Source: an uncultured Collinsella sp. (GTDB lineage Bacteria > Actinomycetota > Coriobacteriia > Coriobacteriales > Coriobacteriaceae). From it: a stretch of DNA of 10,289 nt. Shown piece by piece: positions 5,774 through 10,289 of this stretch. Position 1 is the stretch's first letter. Every line of letters starts with the position of its first letter. The position numbers and the translations under genes were made by a program. Below the pieces are notes generated by a model. That model saw only the letters and a program-made list of their open reading frames with translations, was not told the DNA's origin and searched no databases. The stretch covers positions 1 through 10,289 of the forward strand of contig CAADVA010000085.1 in NCBI GenBank assembly GCA_900752345.1. The letters are read 5' to 3'.

Positions 5774-6385
5774 ATGGCCACCAACAAACCGCGCCTCGAC
5801 CGCCGCATCGTTCGCAGCCGCAATGCCATCCTTTCTGCATTTGAGCGCCTTTTGATGGATAAGCCGCTTGCCGACATTACGGTGAGTGCTATCGCGCGTG
5901 AGGCAAATGTCGACCGCAAGACCTTTTACGTACACTTCGGTACGGTTGACGGCCTGCTCGATGCGATCGCCGTTGATGTGGTGGAGATGATTGCCGACTC
6001 GGTCGAGAAAACGCTTGCTTCCATGGACGGCGACACGAACGAGCGTGCCCTCGGAGCGGCGGCAACGTTTTTTAAGACCATCAACGAGGCACTTTGCAAT
6101 AACCTCGTGCTCAATCGCCAGTTGATTGAAAACATCCCGCTCGACGATTTTATGACGCGTTTGCGCGTGCCGCTCGAGCACGAGATTGCCGAGCGCAATC
6201 TGCTGCCCGAGGGCCTAAAGGACGAGATGTTCGATTACTACCTGGCGTTTTTGCTGTCTGGTATTATCGGCATCTATCGCGCGTGGGCTTTGTCCGACGG
6301 CTCGGTTCCCATCGAGCGCGTCTCGGCGGTCGCCAACGACTTGACTCTTAATGGCCTGTCGAGCCTGGAGTCTCGCTTGGAATAG
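5774..6385 (+). CDS. TetR/AcrR-family transcriptional regulator
   Basis: A 203-aa one-component regulator. The N-terminal helix-turn-helix domain runs from about 13 to 62: RSRNAILSAFERLL, then ITVSAIAREANVDRKTFYVHF (35-55), the classic TetR recognition helix ending in TFYxHF. The rest is a helical ligand-binding and dimerisation domain whose end (YYLAFLLSGIIGIYRAW, 155-171) resembles the C-terminal domain of DhaS-like TetR proteins. Start ATG 5774 has AAGGGAT at 5761-5767; an upstream in-frame ATG at 5747 lacks a site. TetR proteins often control a divergent neighbour, but here the upstream gene is co-directional (UPF0104-type protein) and the downstream radical SAM gene is convergent, so the target is not evident. 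Self-control or control of the UPF0104-type gene is possible. The ligand is unknown. Confidence 0.88.
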   Translation: MATNKPRLDRRIVRSRNAILSAFERLLMDKPLADITVSAIAREANVDRKTFYVHFGTVDGLLDAIAVDVVEMIADSVEKTLASMDGDTNERALGAAATFFKTINEALCNNLVLNRQLIENIPLDDFMTRLRVPLEHEIAERNLLPEGLKDEMFDYYLAFLLSGIIGIYRAWALSDGSVPIERVSAVANDLTLNGLSSLESRLE

Positions 6386-6421
6386 ACCTTCTGTTGGCAA
6401 CTGCTTCCATCAGACCCTTAA

Positions 6422-6492
6422 TGAGTTGCGGTAAAATAGTGTCTGTTTTTGCTGGTAGAAGGCATAATCAGACGCGATTTCACCGCAACTTA
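6422..6492. repeat. 71-base palindromic repeat, copy A
   Basis: Arms 6424-6445 and 6469-6490 are inverted over 22 positions, with two mismatches (6433/6481 and 6438/6476) and one G-U (6440/6474). The tips are AGTTGCGGT and ACCGCAACT. The 23-base loop has a short TGC/GCA pairing. It aligns without gaps to 8141-8211 at 54 of 71 positions (about 76%); the ends and GCATAA-CAG are conserved, while the centre (about 6452-6461) is not. It sits 36 bases after the TetR stop, has no coding capacity, and looks like a small non-autonomous intergenic repeat. Confidence 0.85.
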
Positions 6493-6512
6493 GGGGTTAT
6501 ATGTCATATATG

Positions 6513-6548
6513 GTGCGGGCTCCCCAAAATACCTTGGGGAGCCCGCGC
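6513..6548. terminator. Hairpin between convergent tetR-type and radical SAM genes
   Basis: GCGGGCTCCCCAA (6515-6527) pairs perfectly with TTGGGGAGCCCGC (6534-6546) around a 6-base loop. Two outer pairs extend it (6514/6547 G-U and 6513/6548). It is followed on the + strand by only GTTTGT and on the - strand by no T-run. Its place between convergent genes, 27 bases past the radical SAM stop, suggests a shared bidirectional terminator or insulator. Confidence 0.7.
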
Positions 6549-6574
6549 GTTTGTATTCTATCGATGATGGGGTA

Positions 6575-8008
6575 CTAGCAGTTTGATTTAAGCTTGCGGC
6601 CCTGCTTTTCAAACTTGTGCATATCGCTATCGGCCATGCCCTGTGTCATATCGTCATGGCGCTTGGTGTAGAGCGGATCTTTGGGGTCGTTCCAAATGCG
6701 CTCTGCCACGGATGACCAAGCTTTGGCGGCGGCACGGGTCTTCTCGCGCAGTTGTTCGGGAGACTCCTTCTCTACCAAGTCGGTGCTCATGGCGCCTGCC
6801 TCTGCGACCATTTTGGGCAGCACATCGGGGTTCTCGAGCATGGGGCAAGGCTTGAGGTAGTTGTCGTTAAAAGGCTGGCCTTCGTAATACTTCATAAAGA
6901 GGGGAGAGCGAAGTGCGTCAAGCAGGCTTACGTCGTGGATATTGGCATTGGAGTAGTGAATGAAAACGCACGGCTCCACGTCTCCCGCCGCGTTGATATG
7001 TAGGTAGCGTCGCCCGCCGGCGATACAGCCGCCCACGAACTCACCGTCATTTTGGAAATCGAGGGTAAAGAGAGGCTTTTTCTCTCGCATCTCGCGAACA
7101 AAATGATACATGTGTTCGCGCTGCTCAGGCGTGGGCATAAGCTCGTTGGTGGCATTGCGGCCGACAGGCATAAAGTAGAAATACCAGCAGAAGAGCGCGC
7201 CCTCGCGAATCATCCAGTCCATGTTTTCCTCGGTGGCGACGGTATCGGCGTTGGCGCTGGTCCAGCACGTCGAGATTCCAAACGGCAGTTTTCGCTCACG
7301 CAAAAGTTTCATGGCGTGTTCGATTTTTTCGTACGTACCCTCGCCACGGCGGGCGTTGGTGGTGTGCTCGTTGCCCTCGGCGCTGATGGCAGGGACAAAG
7401 TTTGCAACGCGGATCATGTCGTCACAGAACGCCTCGTCGATGAGCGTGGAATTGGTGAAGCAGAGAAACACGCAGTCCTGATGTTTTTCGCAAATTCTGA
7501 TCAGGTCGTGCTTGCGGACGAGCGGCTCGCCGCCGGTATAGATGTAGATGTGCGTGCCGAGCTCTTTGCCCTGCGTGACGATAGAGTCGATGTCATCGAA
7601 GGACAGATTCTGCTTATAGCCATACTCGGCGGCCCAGCAGCCCGTGCAATGCAGGTTGCAGGCACTTGTGGGGTCGAGCAGGATGGCCCACGGAATATTG
7701 CACTGGTATTTCTCGCGGTTCTTTTCCTGTTGGGGCCAAGCCAGCAGGTTGCCGTCGATTATAAGCGCCTTGAGCAACTTGGTGCGCATTTTGGGATTGA
7801 GGTCGAAGATGCGCATGATCAGGTCATACCAATTGCCGCGACTCTTGATGACGTTGGTAAACGCCTCGCGCTGTACGGGAAATACGCGATTGGGGACCAG
7901 TTTGTTCACGAGGTCCATGATTTTGTCGATGTTTTCTTGAGGGTTGTCGTCGAGATAATCGATGAGCTTGTTGAGCGCTGCACGCTCTGCTGACTGTGTA
8001 AGCGACAT
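6575..8008 (-). CDS. Radical SAM enzyme with cysteine-rich SPASM-like C-terminal region, function unknown
   Basis: A 477-aa radical S-adenosylmethionine protein. An N-terminal helical extension (1-105) precedes the core. The [4Fe-4S] motif is CNLHCTGC (C117, C121, C124), with SAM-binding GGEP at 159-162. C328, C347 (GDVEPC) and C388 (KPCPM) are arranged like the ligands of an auxiliary cluster in SPASM/Twitch-type enzymes. It should cleave SAM to a 5'-deoxyadenosyl radical in the cytosol; the substrate cannot be told from sequence. No RiPP precursor, maturase partner or cofactor gene is adjacent, so a peptide-maturation role has no local support. The start ATG at 8008 has AAAGGA at 8016-8021. 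A possible -10, TACTAT, lies at 8041-8046 on the - strand without a good -35. It is monocistronic, convergent with the TetR gene and bracketed by two copies of a 71-base palindrome. Confidence 0.85.
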   Translation of the reverse strand: MSLTQSAERAALNKLIDYLDDNPQENIDKIMDLVNKLVPNRVFPVQREAFTNVIKSRGNWYDLIMRIFDLNPKMRTKLLKALIIDGNLLAWPQQEKNREKYQCNIPWAILLDPTSACNLHCTGCWAAEYGYKQNLSFDDIDSIVTQGKELGTHIYIYTGGEPLVRKHDLIRICEKHQDCVFLCFTNSTLIDEAFCDDMIRVANFVPAISAEGNEHTTNARRGEGTYEKIEHAMKLLRERKLPFGISTCWTSANADTVATEENMDWMIREGALFCWYFYFMPVGRNATNELMPTPEQREHMYHFVREMREKKPLFTLDFQNDGEFVGGCIAGGRRYLHINAAGDVEPCVFIHYSNANIHDVSLLDALRSPLFMKYYEGQPFNDNYLKPCPMLENPDVLPKMVAEAGAMSTDLVEKESPEQLREKTRAAAKAWSSVAERIWNDPKDPLYTKRHDDMTQGMADSDMHKFEKQGRKLKSNC

Positions 8009-8140
8009 GGGTATATCCTTTCATGTGTGCTTTGTGTGTGATAGTACCCACTTGTGGATTAAACGAAGTCTAAAGATTTGGAATGTGTCTATTCAACGAA
8101 TCAATTTGATTTGGGGTGAAGCGTTATACCGGACGCTCTC

Positions 8141-8211
8141 TGAGTTGCGGTGAAATAGGGTCAGATATTGCCTTTTAGCAGCATAAACAGTCTCTATTTC
8201 ACCGCAACTTA
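8141..8211. repeat. 71-base palindromic repeat, copy B
   Basis: AGTTGCGGTGAAATAG at 8143-8158 pairs perfectly over 16 bases with 8194-8209, then one G-U (8159/8193) and one G-C (8160/8192). It has the same length, orientation and end sequences as 6422-6492, at about 76% identity, and both conserve GCATAA-CAG (here 8181-8190). It lies 12 bases beyond the stop of the ABC permease on the - strand, so it would be the first structure in that operon's 3' region. No T-run follows on the - strand. No ORF. Confidence 0.87.
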
Positions 8212-8223
8212 TCTGGTGTTGGC

Positions 8224-9438
8224 TTACTGGTAGCGCAGACACTCCACGGGGTCGAGTTTTGCTGCCCGGCGGGCGGGGTAGAAGCCGAAGATGACGCCGA
8301 TGCCGACGGAGACCGCAAAGGCCAGCAGTACCGTGGCGATCGAAAAACTCGGCGTAATGGTACCGCTGGCACCGAGCTCGCCAAGCACGCCAGAGCCCGC
8401 GGCGAACATCGCTAGACCCCAGGCAAGCAGGTAGCCAATCAAAACACCCAGCAGGCCACCGGTGACGCATAGCGCCGAGGACTCAGCCAAAAACTGTGCG
8501 GTGATATCGCGACGGCTCGCACCCAAAGCTCGACGAATACCGATCTCGCGGATACGCTCGGTCACATTGGTGAGCATCATATTCATGATGCCGATACCGC
8601 CCACGAGCAGCGAAATGCTGGCAACGGCGCCCATGATGAGTGAGAACGCGCCCATAAAGGAATTGAGGGCGTCGATGGCGCTTTTCATTGAGGTCGCCGA
8701 TACGCTGGCATATTCGTCGTCGTCCGCGATGCCCTTCATTCCGCGCACTTTGGATTCAATCGTCTTGCAGAGCTCATCCATATCGGTGCCCTCGGTGGCG
8801 AGCGCCGTTACGCTGGGAAACGACGGGTTCTCGTCGCCAAAGAGGGCCGAGATGGTCTCGCGCGGCATGTATAGCGTGAGCGAGCCCATGGAGTCGCTGC
8901 CGCCGTCGATAACACCGACAATCTGCACCTCGCCGTTGGAAACCTTGATGGTCTTGCCGATCGCGTCCTGCTCGTTGCCGTACAGCTGCTCGGCGCCGCC
9001 GCGGCCGATGAGCGCCACCCGAGCGCCGGATTTGGACTCGATGTCGCTATAGGGACGACCGGCGACGATCTTGCTGGCGCCTACGGCGTCGAGCATGTCG
9101 CTATCGACGCCCTGTGCCATGACGGTATAGCTTTTATCCCCAACTTTGTACTCGGAATAGGCGCTGTCGACGATGCCGATCTGCTCAATTTGCGGCACCA
9201 TCTTGCGCAGCTTCTCGACGTCCGAATCGGTGAGCTCTTGGGACGAGTAGATCTGTACCATGCGGGCCGCGTTGAGGCCCAAGCTGCTGACCAGGCTGTT
9301 TTGGATGCCGCCGATGAGCGAGGTCATGGCTATGACCGAGGCGATGCCAATGACGATGCCTAGGATGGTGAGCAGGCTGCGACCCTTGTTGGCCTCGAGC
9401 GAGTGCAGGGCTTCTTGGATAAGATCTCGGGTGCTCAT
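8224..9438 (-). CDS. MacB/FtsX-type ABC transporter permease
   Basis: A 404-aa membrane subunit of a type VII (MacB-like) ABC exporter. Transmembrane segment 1 is at about 21-44, followed by a large extracytoplasmic MacB-type domain (about 45-260) and three C-terminal segments at about 263-290, 322-346 and 366-388. Hallmarks are GGIGIMNMMLTNVTERIREI (280-299), IRRALGASRRDI (301-312) and the terminal FYPARRAAKLDPVECLRY (386-403). Start ATG 9438 overlaps the stop of the upstream ATPase (ATGA, 4 bases) and has AAAGGAG at 9446-9452 inside the ATPase gene, so the two are translationally coupled; an upstream ATG at 9474 is less likely. These transporters do not pump across the membrane in the usual way but use cytosolic ATP hydrolysis to drive work outside it, exporting peptides, toxins or drugs. 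The substrate is unknown. Confidence 0.9.
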   Translation of the reverse strand: MSTRDLIQEALHSLEANKGRSLLTILGIVIGIASVIAMTSLIGGIQNSLVSSLGLNAARMVQIYSSQELTDSDVEKLRKMVPQIEQIGIVDSAYSEYKVGDKSYTVMAQGVDSDMLDAVGASKIVAGRPYSDIESKSGARVALIGRGGAEQLYGNEQDAIGKTIKVSNGEVQIVGVIDGGSDSMGSLTLYMPRETISALFGDENPSFPSVTALATEGTDMDELCKTIESKVRGMKGIADDDEYASVSATSMKSAIDALNSFMGAFSLIMGAVASISLLVGGIGIMNMMLTNVTERIREIGIRRALGASRRDITAQFLAESSALCVTGGLLGVLIGYLLAWGLAMFAAGSGVLGELGASGTITPSFSIATVLLAFAVSVGIGVIFGFYPARRAAKLDPVECLRYQ

Positions 9439-10208
9439 GCCTTCGCTCCTTTCGGCCACGTGGAAGATGTACAAGTTGCGGGTAGGTTGCTGACGACCTC
9501 GCGTAGCGTATTCGGCGCATGTGCGATATATGCGCCGTCATGGATTCGCCCGTCGCGGATAGTCACGGCACGGTCGGCCTCGGCAGCAATGCCCGGGTCG
9601 TGCGTGATGAGTACGATGGTCTTGCCTCGTTCTTGGAGCTTATGGAAGGTTTCCATGACGAGTGCCCCAGTTGTCGAGTCTAGGTTTCCCGTGGGCTCGT
9701 CGGCCAGGATGATGGGCGGATCGTTGACGAGGGCGCGCGCGATGGCAACGCGCTGCATCTGTCCACCAGAGAGTTCTGATATGCGGTGGTCCCAATGGTC
9801 GACCGGTAGCGTGACGGCTTGCAGTGCGTGCACGGCGCGCATCTCGCGCTGACTTCGCGGCACATTGGTGTAGGACAGCGGCAACATGACGTTTTCGATA
9901 ACTGAAAGGCGCGGCAGCAGGTTGAAGCTCTGGAAGACAAAGCCGATGCTCAGCGCGCGCACCTCGGTGAGCTCATCATCGTCGAGTTCGGCGACATTGA
10001 GCCCCTGCAGGTAATAGTCGCCCGCCGTCGGTTTGTCCAAGCAACCCAGGATGTTCATGAGCGTCGACTTGCCCGAGCCCGAGGGGCCGGTGATGGCGAC
10101 GAACTCACCGGGGTCTACCGCCAGGCTCACGTTGTGCAGGATGTGGGCGCAACCGGCTTCGCTCTCAAAGATGCGGTGCACGTTGCGGATGTCGATGACG
10201 GGGCGCAT
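9435..10208 (-). CDS. ABC transporter ATP-binding protein (MacB/LolD-type)
   Basis: A 257-aa cytosolic nucleotide-binding subunit that pairs with the MacB/FtsX-type permease. Motifs in order: Walker A GPSGSGKST (41-49), Q-loop Q93 in FVFQSFNLLPRL, signature LSGGQ (146-150), Walker B IILADEP (166-172) with GNLDS (174-178), and switch H203 in ITHD. All catalytic residues are present. The FQSFNLLPRLSVIENV stretch is typical of the MacB/LolD/YknY group. The start ATG 10208 overlaps the upstream stop by one base (TAATG) and has GAGGG at 10215-10219. The C-terminal tail after about 228 is longer than usual for the group; its coding sequence also holds the permease ribosome site, which may explain its retention. 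Confidence 0.93.
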   Translation of the reverse strand: MRPVIDIRNVHRIFESEAGCAHILHNVSLAVDPGEFVAITGPSGSGKSTLMNILGCLDKPTAGDYYLQGLNVAELDDDELTEVRALSIGFVFQSFNLLPRLSVIENVMLPLSYTNVPRSQREMRAVHALQAVTLPVDHWDHRISELSGGQMQRVAIARALVNDPPIILADEPTGNLDSTTGALVMETFHKLQERGKTIVLITHDPGIAAEADRAVTIRDGRIHDGAYIAHAPNTLREVVSNLPATCTSSTWPKGAKA

Positions 10209-10289
10209 TACATGCCCTCGTCGGCGGGCGTGCCGTCGCCGCCGTCTGCCGGCAGGTCCGGGCCGGTATCCACCACGATAGTGTCGCCC
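10208..10289 (-). CDS. C-terminal end of probable MacA-like periplasmic adaptor (HlyD/RND-type, partial)
   Basis: On the - strand the frame enters at the window edge and ends with TAA at 10210-10208, sharing one base with the ATPase start. The visible 26 residues begin GDTIVVDTG and end in an acidic, Gly/Pro-rich tail (DLPADGGDGTPADEGM). GDTIVV matches the strand common near the end of membrane-fusion adaptors (the 'L-x-x-GD-x-V' pattern of MacA-type proteins). An adaptor ahead of an ATPase and MacB-type permease is the usual order of such operons. The identification rests mostly on context because only the tail is present. Confidence 0.5.
   Translation of the reverse strand, partial: GDTIVVDTGPDLPADGGDGTPADEGM

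Noticed and set aside
6498..6510. TATATG-T-CATATA palindrome between the TetR and radical SAM genes as an operator
   Set aside because: It lies between convergent genes' 3' ends with no promoter it could control, and AT-rich palindromes of this size occur by chance.
7052..7993. 313-aa + strand open frame opposite the radical SAM gene
   Set aside because: The - strand frame has the CX3CX2C motif, a good ribosome site and full length; the + strand frame has none of these and is a shadow.
8105..8120. Partial resemblance of TTTGGGGTGAAGCG-like sequence to the 71-base repeat arm as a third degenerate copy
   Set aside because: The match is short and lacks an inverted partner, so it is not distinguishable from chance.

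Overview
The window looks like a chromosomal segment of a high-GC Gram-positive gut actinobacterium of the Coriobacteriia type, with Collinsella the best guess. The evidence is the GC-rich coding sequence, strong AGGAGG-like ribosome sites, a tRNA-Glu(CTC) with the actinobacterial G1-U72/A73 acceptor layout, and a PTS-linked PfkB-family sugar-phosphate kinase pair. No marker gene settles the genus, so this is an inference. There are no CRISPR arrays, transposases, integrases or phage genes. Every gap between genes is shorter than 300 bases.

Layout. Positions 1-2206 (+ strand) hold a sugar-phosphotransfer block: the tail of a probable ptsI, then two tandem 310-aa PfkB-family hexose-phosphate kinases. 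The second kinase has its own promoter, and each kinase ends at a clear intrinsic terminator. Positions 2402-4241 (+) form a tRNA block: a CCA-adding enzyme, a 106-base palindrome that begins at its stop codon, a tRNA promoter, two identical tRNA-Glu(CTC) genes and a terminator. Positions 4351-6385 (+) carry a UPF0104/LPG-synthase-TM-type membrane protein and a TetR-family regulator. The rest reads on the - strand. An orphan radical SAM enzyme (6575-8008) converges on the TetR gene. An efflux operon (10289 down to 8224) encodes the end of a probable MacA-like adaptor, an ABC ATPase and a MacB/FtsX-type permease, joined by 1-base (TAATG) and 4-base (ATGA) overlaps.

How the genes relate. PtsI feeds phosphate into PTS sugar uptake, and the PfkB kinases probably phosphorylate the imported sugar-1- or 6-phosphate to a bisphosphate for glycolysis. 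The CCA enzyme finishes or repairs tRNA ends. The adaptor/ATPase/permease set is a complete tripartite-style exporter apart from the window edge. The membrane protein, TetR regulator and radical SAM enzyme have no evident shared pathway.

The least explained features are the intergenic palindromes. Two 71-base copies of one family (6422-6492 and 8141-8211, about 76% identical, same orientation) bracket the radical SAM gene. A different, longer one (3794-3899) folds over about 40 pairs and overlaps the cca stop codon. All three lie just 3' of genes, much as REP-type elements do. Also of note are Cys replacing the first Gly of the GAGD motif in both PfkB kinases, and Asp replacing the usual Asn of the GKGxN motif in the first one.
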